A stretch of 64,000 nt of DNA from Marthasterias glacialis. Taxonomy: Eukaryota > Echinodermata > Asteroidea > Forcipulatida > Asteriidae. The notes under the pieces are model-generated. The model made no database searches and was not told the DNA's origin. It was given only the letters and a program-made list of their open reading frames with translations. The stretch covers positions 23,594,495 to 23,658,494 of the forward strand of contig OU452225.1 of NCBI GenBank assembly GCA_911728455.2, given 5' to 3'. Shown in pieces: positions 21,001 through 33,200 of this stretch (the first letter of the stretch is position 1; the number at the start of each line of letters is the position of its first letter). The translations under genes and the position numbers were made by a program.

Positions 21001-21283
21001 CATTTGCCCGAAATCTTTCGTGCAGTTGAACGAGTTTCCCAAGACGTCCTTGCATCCTGGTTCATGGCTTCTAGCAAACGCCCTCGATCAATTTTGATAA
21101 ATTTGTTTATTTTCCCCATCCCAACTGTTTTATTAGTGAAATTAGTGACATTTTGACAAATTTACTTTGATAGGGGCTGGTCCATCAGGTGACTATGTGC
21201 AACAGGCAGCACCCAGAGGGCGGGGTAGACCTCGAAAACGCCCACCTAATCAAGATGCCAATCAAAGAACGGCTTCTGGAAAG
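18030..21283 (+). CDS. NIPBL: NIPBL exon block 1: MAU2-binding N-terminus and low-complexity linker (residues 1-237)
   Basis: Coding segments are 18030-18093, 18419-18587, 19402-19520, 19909-20016, 20285-20425 and 21174-21283. Residues 1-117 carry the conserved N-terminal region that docks into MAU2, including LPLPSPLP and [19 protein letters not shown]. Residues 118-200 are Pro/Ser/Gln-rich, as in vertebrates. The last segment contains [11 protein letters not shown], a canonical AT-hook core (about residues 211-221), suggesting minor-groove contact with AT-rich DNA. The acceptor of the first segment is the CAG at 18002-18004 or 18005-18007, leaving a short 5' UTR in this exon. Confidence 0.93.
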
Positions 21284-24200
21284 GTAACGCCTCATTTTGA
21301 TGAATCCTATTTTTAAAATCTTGTGTGAATTTGGTATACACAGATGACTAATTTCCAAACTTTGTGACTTGTGGATATATACATTTTTTGTATTAGTCCA
21401 GTGCACGATTTCACAAAGGGATGTGGTTCATCTTGAGTTGAGTTTTCTTAATTACCATTATACAATTGTTGTCTGCTGAGATGTGGTCCATGCTGTTTTG
21501 GACACTCGAGGGGGCAGATGGCACCCCTCGGCCTCCTCGAATTGTTTTGTTTTGTTATACCATGGTATTAGATTGCAGGATTGTTAAAAAGGCCCTTACC
21601 GTTGCAGACAACAATATTCAATTCAACAAAAGTGCGTTGTTTACAAATTTTTTATCAACCAAAATGTATCAACTGGTCCCTATATCGCGAGCATCATATC
21701 AAAAGTACAGTAGCGTGCATAGTACCAGTGGTTGCATAGTAACCTCTTTCTCAGGTAGTACCGCTACTGTGGTTGTACAGTTCAATGGGGACGATGAAAT
21801 AATGTTCTGAGAACGATCTAGGTAATGGACGCGGGTGACATGACCTACCTCTTTCTCGGGTGTATTGCTAACTTCAATATACATATCAATGGGGACGATG
21901 AAATGAATTTTCTGAGGACGATCTAGGTAATGGACCCCGACAACATCACTTTTTTGAGAAGACATGAAATTTTGTATTATGTCATGTGATTGGTTCTCGA
22001 CCAATAAAAATTCACAATCTAATACCATGGTATAACAAAGTCATTTGTTTTGTGATATCTCATTTTGCTTGGCAGCTTCAGATTAACCCTGTCTTTTCGT
22101 GAAATCAGGTCCGGAAAGTTAAAGTAAGGAAAATTTCATAAAGTGAACTTTTTTTGATGCAGGAGTCAGACATGGGCGTTTCCCCTGCTGCCTACCATTC
22201 CCCTTACCACTTCCCTGGCGATCAGCACACCAGCCAAGAGAGTTCCTCCCACGATACATCGCGTGATGTCACTGAGTCGGACTCCTCCGTAAAAGACTCG
22301 AGTCGCAGAAAAAAAAGAAATAAATCCCACAAAGAGGACAGGGAGAGAGAGAAGGTCCTGCCTCAGTATAACATCGTCAGTTCTCCAGACACCAGCGGGT
22401 CAACAAAGATCAAACTCAAACTAGCGAGGCCAAAGGCAAACTTGAAGACGACCGAGCCAAAGGAAAAAGATAAACTGCCCGAGCTTGTGCCAGACTCTAA
22501 ACCCGAACCAGTTGTACAGCCGGAGGAGACGGTGTTGACAGCCGAGCCAGAGAAAATATTGAAAGAACCAGAACAAGTTGTGAGGGAAGAAGTGAAAAAG
22601 GACACTGTTGAGAGTGATGTTGCCAAGGAAATGGACAATGTGTTTGTGGAAGATGTAACTCTAGATGAGAGGACTGGTGTGATTAGTGCTCAAGATGTGG
22701 CAGAACCACCCAAGGAGGTCACTCCTGAGAAACCCCTTAAGGAAGAGGGTCGAAGGACGAGGCAGTCATCAATGGCTCAGGATAAAGAAAGCATCGGAGA
22801 TAATGAAAATGCTATGACATGTGGATCAGAAGATGGGGGTAAGTTTAGCTTCTTCTATAATTGCAGTTGCCAACGATCTTATGGATAAGCCACACTCCTT
22901 ACAGAAGGTTTTTTTCCTAAAAAGCATTCATGCAAATTTCTTTTTGGAAAAACTTTTCAAAAGTCTAGTTTTCAGAAATTTGCTTATTTTGCACTGAATT
23001 CTGTTGAGGTGTATGATTTTTTCATTTTTGGTACATGTTTATTATAACACAGACAGCTTCACAGCAATAGTGCAATACAAGATTATTCCACAGGTCAATT
23101 TCTTTCCAGGATTACATTGGAATCAAGTTAAAAAGATGTATTTTAACACTCTCAACACCAAGAGTGTTTTCACACATACAGGCATGTGAAATGTTTCATG
23201 TATACACGCGTATTTTCCTCTGACTCCACTTTTTGTGCTGGAGATCAAGCTGCATTTCGTACTTCACTCGAAAGTGCCACAAAACGCAGACCATGTAGCG
23301 ATTACGATGCATCGTTTACTGGCCGTTCACACAGCATTGTAGATGCTGGTGAACACGTGAAAGCAGTCAAAAGCACGTGGTTGGGGGAAACACAGTTCCT
23401 TGGTATCTTGTTTACGAAAAACTATGCAGCGTGTAGACTCTATTTTGCTAAATTGATTTTAGGGTACCCGGTATGGACAGCTTATTTTACAGTATAATGT
23501 AAGAGTTATTTATTTTTCTTTGCGGTATGATTGCTTGAAGTCAAAATGCTGTGATGAAGACGCATTGTTTTGATCATAGGCGCCACCGTCGTGTAAATGT
23601 TTATTTTAAAACTCTAAATTTTGTTTCTGAAACTGACATCTAACCGACCGTTTCAGAAATTTGTTAGGCTTTTACAAAAATAACCATAATGCACAGACAT
23701 TGTTTTGGAGACAATTTTCAATCCCCACCGTCTGCTGTGTATCAGACACCTTATCGAGTAATAGTAACAGGATCGGAGATTGAGAGGTTGGTCAAAAAAT
23801 GTGCCCATTATGCAGTTGGCACTGGATGTCCTGTTCACATGCAAATGTTTCCCCTGCCTGGAAACAAATTACGACGCCATTATGTAATTTCGGACCACCG
23901 GACTAAAGGTGACCTGGTCATTCAACTGCAGAGCGTGGGCAGACCATGCATACGCCATCTAACGCTTGGATTCACCCACATGAGGAAAAAAAGGGTTACA
24001 AGTGCTTATACTCGTATTTTGTGGACAGTGAGAGGCGGTTTTTGTGTAATCCCCAATTATAGACCTTTATCCTTTTGTTCAAAGAAGGGGATTATGAGGC
24101 ATTGAGAGGCTTCCAACATTATTCATTCATTGTATTTCGGAGGTAAGTCAGAGTAAGCCGGCAAACGAGCCATGGTTCTGTGTTTAGTGCCACTCCTATG

Positions 24201-27200
24201 TCAAAGGTAACGGCCGATGTTTTGCCATTCACGCTGTGTGTGAATCTGACATTTTCTCGGTCTAGAAACAAAACAGACGATCAACTGTTCACATTTTTAT
24301 CTGTTTCTACTTCAAAATATAGCCACATATAAATCCACTTATTCAAACTCTAAACTTTCTTTCCCAGAAGACTCTACTTCAAAAAGTGCAATCAGCCAAC
24401 CAAGGGTACTACTCACAAAGATTTCAATAACAGAGGACCAGGCTGCCATGATGAGTAAACCCCTTGGGCGTGGGAAGAAGCGGCTAAGGAAGAGCACGGA
24501 AACTGATGAGGAGTGGGAACCAGCCCCTCCTCCTGCCTCAAGGCAAGATGCCCTACCATCTCCTGTTGCTCAAGGGCCTCCCGCCCAGATATTCATTGAG
24601 AGAGAGAACGACGACCATGAAGAGGAAGAGGAAGGGGGTACGTGATCATTCTGGAGGGCAGCCTCAGTTTCGCAAATCAGTTTGTTGAAGATGACATCTT
24701 TATATTTTCCAACCCTAAACATAAATGATAATACAAGATAAAAGTGTAAAATGTAGTTGGATTTTGTTGCCTAAATCTTTAGATCTTTCATTTACGTCTT
24801 GTTGAAATTGATATGTTTTCCATTTTGTGGTGTTACACATATCCTGTAGCATTCAGTATGTACCTGAAATACTGTAGCGTTAGGCTTAACAATCTTTTTC
24901 TACAAGGAGACATTTCCAATTTTGAATTGAATGCTTATAAAAAGCACTAACTTTGCCCTGCCATGCCAAAGAAAAAATCATATCAGCTGAAAATCTATAT
25001 TCCTACCAACAGTGTGTTTTCAAAAAAAAATTCAAAATTGCACACCATTATTATCTCCCAAGGACAGCAAGCTTTGTTACTTATATGATATTGAAGAGAA
25101 ACACTAATGGTTTGATTTTATTGTTTGTATTTCAGCACCCAAAAAGAAGTTGAAGCGCGACAGAGTTCCCAGCAAGAAAGTCACACATCTGGATGATGAC
25201 GGTAAGGATTTCTTGTGAATAACCCTCCTACTCTGACCATTCAGTATAATTCAAATTGTTTTGAATGATAAATGCACTGACCAAGCTGCAGTATGATATT
25301 ATATGTTGGGTGTGTATAAACCGTATGCAAATAATTCTGTACACAGTTGTTTTACTGTTTACAAATGTTGAATGGCATACAAATAATGGATGTTTATGAG
25401 TGCAAGAGTGAGAAATATGGAATGTTCTATTCAATGAGGGGAAGTCAAGCTGAATGGAACATTCCATCTTTCAACTATTGAAAATATTCTCTCCATAGCA
25501 CAACTGCAAAACATTCATTACTTGTTTGATATAACATCCAAGAAGATCTTTGTTATTTGGAGGGGAAAAACAATCAACAAAATGTACAAGATTGTGTTCT
25601 TGCATCCATTACGAAGGTGCTTTATACTGGTGTGTTAAAACACGTTCACCCGCATGGTATGGGCTAGTGTGCAATGATGAAAAAGGAGGGGACAAAAATG
25701 CAGAGTGAATAGTACAGACATTAACATTTCATTACCTATGCCATGTAAAGATTTGAGTATCGAATGCCGTGTGACCAACAATGCTCCAATCAAATGACAA
25801 GAATCTACTTGGGTGTTATATAATTCTGATCGGTTAAGTTACCTGCAACTGTTGGGGTTTTAGAAAAAACTATTTAATCAATTGTCTGTGTAGAATGATC
25901 AACTTTGATATTTCTTGGATTGTTTTTTTCCCCTTTTTCAGAGTTAACGGAGTCAGCGACATTTAAGAGATTCCATGCAGCAATGGAAGCTGTATTTGAG
26001 GGGTCAGAGGAAATGGATCTTACAGTCGAGCAAGGTAAAGGAGATCATAATTTTACATAGGCTCAGGACAGACAGACTTCAAGTCTGTTTTGGGCATGTT
26101 TGAGAATTGCCCTTGAATGCTTTTTAAACTTTCCAAGAGAAAAACCTTCTCCTGATGATGAGCAGAGTGTACTGTTCGAAACGTTGAGACCCGTTTAGTG
26201 GATCTTTTCAGAGCCATCGCTCCTCCCCCAAAAGATTTACACATGGTTTCACCCGCAAGTTTAGTAGTAATAGTTAAGTTACTTCCTGTGAACAACCTTT
26301 CTTTCTCTATAAGTCTGAAAACCACTTTGTTTTTTTCAATTCTGAGTTGATGTAACTCTTACCCCACCATCTTGGCTCAATAGAAGTATAGGTTGTCTGT
26401 GTGAGGATTGCGCTAGCATTTGTTTGCTTTCTGTGTGTTTATTTGTTTATTCATGATTAATAGTGTGGTGTGTCATGGCTGAGCAGTTAAGAGCACCAGA
26501 CTCAAGCTCTGGTGTTCCTGATCAGCAGAGTGTGGGTTTGAGTCCCGGTCTTAACACTTGTGTCCTTAAGCAAGACACTTAACTATTATTGCGGCGTCCT
26601 TTGGATGGGACGTAAAAGCCATTGGTCCTGTGTGTTGTGTAATGCACATAAAAGTACCCAGTATACTTACCGTTAAGAGAAGGGGTTTGCCCTGGTGTTT
26701 CTGGCATGGTCTGGCAGTAATATGCACTACCTCACCTTGTATCACTTTCAAGGTGTTGTATTATGGTCACTTCGTCTCATAAAATCATTTGTAACAATCT
26801 CCACCAGATTTGATAATTCGGCGCCAGGAGTGTCATTTATACCAGAAATGGTGCATTATAATTGTTCACTATTGTTGCTATTATTATTATTATAAGTTTA
26901 CCGTTGCATGCTTCCAATTTACAGCGGAGGATGAAGAAGAAGTAGATGAATGTAATCCAGATTTGCTCATCAGCAAACCTCTCTTGAACGATCTTCTGTC
27001 CGAGTCTGCTAAACTCAAATCAATGACACTTATGAACCAGGTGGGTAGAATAATCTACAGTGGATTTGGTGAATCTTGTGTGAGGTAATACCACTGTAAG
27101 CCACGCCCACTTCACACCAGCTTGCTCCACTGATTACCAGAAGTCCACAGGAGTTGCATTGAGATAATTTTTTCTTTGGTGATTTATGCAAGAAAAGAAT

Positions 27201-30200
27201 AATAACTGGACTTGGTTTTTACATACGTTCTTCAAAGACTAATGTCTTCTCAGAATTAAAAGTTCCTGTCATAAGAAATGCTTTTAACTTTTTAATTTTT
27301 TTGTGAAATAACGCGCAAATATATACCAGCTTTGGAACCAGAGTAGGGAAAACTTTAGGAGTGCAGATATACCCAGATTTGAAACAATGACTTGTCAACA
27401 AGAAAACTGTGATACCTTGAATGTAGGAAGTGAACAATGGCTGGCCAAACCTATGTGAATAGAATTAAACAACACATTTTGTTTATGTTGGATTGAGTGC
27501 TGCTCTGCCTTACTGAAATTGCTTGGCATGGGGCCTGGGATGCCTCCATCATCAGAGTCAAAAAGTTGGGTTTTAAGTTACCGTATGTTGTCGAACTGTG
27601 GTAGAATTAGAGAGGACCCAAGTAAGAATGAGAGAGGACCTAAGTAAGAGTTAGAGAGGACCCAAGTAAGAATTAGAGAGGACCCAAGTAAGAATTAGAG
27701 AGGACCTAAGTAAGAATTAGAGAGGACCCAAGTAAGAATTAGAGAGGACCCAAGTAAGAATTAGAGAGGACCCAAGTAGATAAATGGTTATTATGATAGA
27801 TGGTGGAAAGAGTCTAACATTTACTTAGGGGTGTTAACATGGAAAGGAATTTGACATATTGATGAGATGAGTATATTTTAATCCAATGTTTGTTTTGATT
27901 CTAGATTCCACATGAAAGACTTGTGCGATTATTAAACATCTTGGAGAGAAACATCCGAGATGGCACAAAAGTGAAACCTAATGTGAATCATGTAAGTTAA
28001 AATAATCAGATAACTTTGGTCGCAAAATTCTGGATATTGATTTCTGCCCTTGTTAAAAGTATGAATCATCCATCGGCATGTTAACTTGGGTGAGACTCTT
28101 GTTAGATCTCTGGGTATCCTGTTGGTGAGTGTGATGTAATTTCACTGTAAGCCACGACCACTTCACACTAACTGGCTCCATTGATTACCAGAGGCCCATA
28201 GGAAATGCATTGAGCTAGTTTTTGAAGAAAAGTTCAATGATTGGACTTGGCTTTTATATATGTTCTTCAAAGACTCAAGTACTTCTCAGAATTATATGTT
28301 TTTGTAAGAAGAAACGCCTTTGAACGATGAAATGTGTTATTTTGGGTAAAATTACACACAAAGCTTTGGAACCGGAAGTACTGTAGCAATCACTTTGGGC
28401 ATGCAGCAGATGACTTGCTAACAGGATTCAGACCCGACTGCTTCGCTCTTGAAAGGGCAAGGGCACCAAGGCATTTTCTTCTTGATAAAGGGCACCTCTA
28501 TGAGGAAATTGTAAATGTGTACTGGAACATTTCAAGGGCACCAAGGCAATGACCAGGGGCACTGGAGGCAATTGCCTTCGTTGCCTCCGTGAAGCATCAG
28601 GCCTGAGGATTATAAGACAAATAATACACCAACTTAAAATAAACAGATAATTTCGGCAGCGTGATTTGAGCCACTGATTTCTACCCCGGTAAGAGTATAA
28701 AATATCCATCAGCATGTTAACCTTGGTGAGATGCTTATTAGATCTCTGGGTGTAATAAGACAAATACTCTTGGGTGTAGACTGGACTGTAATTCCAATTT
28801 CACTTTGTCCACTATCCAGGATGAGGGTGCCCGTGGAGAGCGCCTGTGGCGTGAGCTGGCCATGGAGAGGATAACCCACTCCATGGACTCGGCCCTGACG
28901 GCCCTGTACATCATGACCTCTGAGTCCATGCCCAAGGAGGTATTCATCGAGGACGTCATAGACCGCATCGCAAATCTAGCCAAGTTTCAGCTTCAGAATT
29001 CAATATATCCGGAGTTCGATCCAGTGTATCGAGTCAGCGGTGATAAAAGTTAGTAATATTCTACATTTTTTAGTCACTATTGACCCAACTCACCCGACCT
29101 CATCACAATAATCTTGGTCGCGCCACTTTGGGAGTCAGTGTCCCTGTATAATCTGTTCAGTGTAAAGCGAATTTTAGGTGACGCACTTACTATAATTTGT
29201 ACGTTCAATTTGACTCCCAAAATGGTGAGCGTGGCAGACTTAAGCCGCGTTTGACATTGGTGTAAGGAGTCAGTAGACAAATCCAATAGACCTTTATCAT
29301 GCTGCCACCATCTTGGACATGTGCCGTGCATCCAATAACAGTAATGGATGCTGATGTTCGTTGTTTAAAAAGGAACCTGACTGTATGTGCCCTTCCAGCC
29401 TCTGTTTGGTTACATTGATTTGGATGGGAAAAAAACAAGGTGGCTGCACCATGATAAAGGTCTATTGGCTACTTGCTGTACTTGCGGTTGGATGGTTGAA
29501 CTTTGAGACACTTCTTTTCACTACATGTACGCTCTGTGGTGTAGCAGTTCAGACCTCTACACTAAACTGCAGTGTGTCATGGATTCGCGTCCCTTCTGAG
29601 TAGCGTGTGGATTCTTTTTCAGCTAGACACCGGAAAAGCATGAAATATACAGTGCTCATCCCACATTGGTGTACGGGTTAAACCAAAATGATATGATGTA
29701 TGTTGAATTAAAATTATCCATCTTAAGTTTTGATTTAATGTTAGTAAAGGGCCTGCAATTTCATCTTTGAGAGGGCAAGGCCATTTTAGTTTTGGAAAGG
29801 GCACTTCCATTGGAAAATGTTCAAGTCTGTAGGAAACTTTTGAAAGAGCACCAAGGCCAAGACCAGGGCAACAGAGGCCATGGCTTCCGTCGCCTTAGTG
29901 TTATTCAAGGCCTGCAGTAAATGTTGGGTGTATTTTCATTTTGCCATTTTTGCGAACTGCCAAATGTTTCTACAGATGCTGTCTACACCAACATGAAGAT
30001 GAAACGTGCACGTGCCCATGGATCCAGTGAAAAGTCCATTCTTGCCCTGTACAACAAACTGTGTGTCTTAGTCTCCAACTTGGCCGAGTTGTTAGACATC
30101 CAGATCCTTACGGATTCAACTGTATTGATGGTAAGTACAAAATATGTCATCAGTGATCCAATTTCATAGACCAGAAAATACTGCCAAGCTTGAATAAACA

Positions 30201-33200
30201 CGGCCTGTGAAATCCCTGATTTGCAGTAGAACTTCACTTTTTCATTGAATGTGAATTTTAAATAAGTATTGTACTATTTACTTCAACGTCTCAAAGCAAT
30301 GACAACAGCGTCTGTGAATCAAAATAGGGAAATGATGGATTGATGTCAGTAGGCAGTTATAGTTCTCTATGCCCCCCTAAGTCTTTTGAGGGGAGCGACA
30401 AAGACTGATTGGTACACAGCAGAGCTAGGACTTTAATCGTAGTCAAATCAAGAGTACAATGATTAGTTCCTTTCTGATTCCATGCAAATGTCTGGCTTAA
30501 TTGGCTGGTTGATTGAAGAATGAACTGCACAACAAATGGAACACAACTTATTGGAGGAACAAAACACACGGAACTAGAGAACTCAGGGTTCCTCCATATA
30601 ATAAACACATCCAGGGGGAACTTTATGCAGGTGGTTTAGACTGCCGAGTCGAACGACGCACAGCTGGGGTAGGTGATGCACCGGAGAGGGCTGAAGGAGG
30701 AGGCACCATGATGGGTGTGGGATGCTCCTGGAGGCCGGGGGCATTGTATGGCATGATGGCACGGAGAGCTCGGGGGACTAGGCCAGTGGCTGCTTGGCGT
30801 TGAGGTGACTGTGGGCAGGGGGCTGTCTGGGCCGGCAGCGGGTGGTTGGCCGTCAAAGGCGTCGGTGGGCCTGGGTCAGTCGTGGTGGCGGAAGGCTTTG
30901 GTGGTGGGTTGGATGAGCCATTTCCACTCACAGGTGGGTCGGGTGGTAGAGCCTGAGATGTGGGAGGAGGCGGCTGAAGGGAGCGGCCGGATGAGAGCCT
31001 TGCCAGCCGGGCTGGTGGAAGCATGGCTGTTGTAGCACCCGGAACCATGGCCAAGGATGCACGAGGCAGGACAGGCAGATACTTCCGGAGGAATTTTCTG
31101 TTGCGCAGTGTGACTCGGCCAGAGCCATCCACTCGTACGACATACTGGTCAAACTGGCGCACTTCAACCACGATACCGGTCTTGTCCCATTTGGTGGGGT
31201 GAGGGCCGACCTGGTTCTGGATGCGAACACAGTCCCCAACAACCAGTGGGGGAAGGGTGCGTGTATGTTGAGAAAGGCGTTCAGCAGTACGCATGTGGCG
31301 GTTCCGCAGCGCTTCCTCCCGTGACAGAAGGGTCTCCCGCCATGTCGTGTGGGGCTGGTATTTACCAGGATGAATGGGGATGAAGTCTCTGATGGGTCGC
31401 CCAAAGATGCACATTGCCGGGGAGAGGTGTGTGTCACGGTCAGGGGTGTTGCGGTACTGAAGCATCGCCCTCTGGAACTTGTCTGTGTCTAGTGACCCGT
31501 CAGCATTTGTGTTGTCCGTGATGAGACGCTTCACAGTCTTGACTCCTACCTCTGCACGGCAATTACTGTGAGGGAAGGCGACTGATGAGACGCGGTGGCG
31601 CACGCCCCAATTGCGTAGAAAGGTGGCAGTGGTGCCAGCTGTGAATTCAGGGCCGCCATCAGAAGCTAGCTCATCGCTGATGCCAAAGGTGACAAAGATG
31701 CGACGTAGGGCAGCAATCAGTCCAGCAGCACCATTGGCAGTTTCTTCCACTATCGGCCAGTTACTGTATCTGTCCACAGCTAACAAGTAGTTCCGACCAC
31801 GGTAGTGAAAGTAGTCAGACACAAGGCACTGGAATGGGTAGACTGGGTTGATTGGAGGGGTAGGGGGTGCACTCGGCTGTGAGGGTGCCATGCGGTTGCA
31901 TGGGGAACAGCGTGCTCGCAACTCTGTGATGGCTGGTGTCATGCCTGGCCAGAAGAAAGAGGATTCCGCCCGGGAACACATCTGTGAAACGCCCTGATGG
32001 GCTGAGTGTAGGGCCTGAAGCACGAGGTGCCGCAGTGATGGAGGGACGACAATGCGGTCGTTGTAGAGAATTACCCCATCAAAACTGGTGAGGCCATCAC
32101 GGAACTGGTGGTATATACGGAGTTCAGAAGGGAGGTCACCACGAAGCTCAGGGAAGCCATCATTGACAATCTCAACCAATCTGGACATCGAGGGATCACT
32201 GGTCGTAGCGTGTCGGACGTCATCCCATGTAACTGACTTGATCAACTCAGTGGGTAGCGAAGTTGTCTGTGTGCAAACCTGGACGGTGTCCTGATCGAGA
32301 GTGCGGAGGGCAGCTAGGATGGAGTGGGCCAACCCAAGTTGGGGGAGCTGACTGGGTGGATTGAGCAGGGATGCAACATCATCTGGGAGTGGCAATGGTG
32401 TAGGTTCACCAACGGGATGGCGGGATACTGCGTCAGCTGCAGCGTGGCGAACGCCAGGTATGTGAATCACTCTGAAGCGGTAGCGGAGTGATTTCTCCTT
32501 GAGGTTGCGTAAGCGAGGGTTTGGTATGTCGTTGAGGCAACGGTCACTGAGTGTTTTCAGGAGGGGCTTGTGGTCCACTGCCACGATGAGGTCAGAGCAG
32601 CCAAGAGTGAAGTGGCGTGCCTTGTCAAGAGCATCAACGACTGCCAGTGCCTCCCCTTCCACTGGAGCGTAACGGGATTCTGCTCCTGATGTGAAGCGAC
32701 TTCCAACAAGTGTGATCTTCCAGCCAGTCTTACAGCAAAAGGGCTTGGAGGAGGGGCAGGCACAGTGCTTCTGGAACAGCCAGAAACCGATACCATCCTT
32801 GCTCCAGTCAGTGGCGAGGCAGGTCGGCTTAGTCTTGTCGAAGATCTCCACCCCCTTGTGTATCTCGCTGATAATGAAGGATTTGGACTCCTCAAATAGG
32901 CGGTCTAGTTGGTCTGTCCATGTGAAGGGGGTGCCGGGTTTGAGGAGTGTACGAAAGGGTAGCATCCGTTCAGTTGCAGCAAATGCATAGGAGACCTGGT
33001 TAACTAAGCCAAACCAGCTGCGGATGTCAGTAATGGTACGCGGAGTTGGGAAATTCTGGATCGCCTCAAGGTAACGATGGCAGGGTCGCACAGTGGTCGG
33101 GGTGAGCTCGAAGCCAGCGAACTCGACCGTAGTCTTGGCGAACGAGAACTTGGAGGGGTTCAGTATGATACCATTGCGACCGCAGATGTCAAGCCACTCA

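Noticed and set aside
27603-27778. CRISPR-like regular array
   Set aside because: Units are contiguous with no spacers and lie in an intron of an animal gene; this is a minisatellite. The same applies to 41147-41718 and 13551-13878.
29540-29605. tRNA-like segment (TGGTGTAGCAGTT ... GGATTCGCGTCC)
   Set aside because: Box-like motifs only. The arms do not pair, and no SINE body was recognised downstream.
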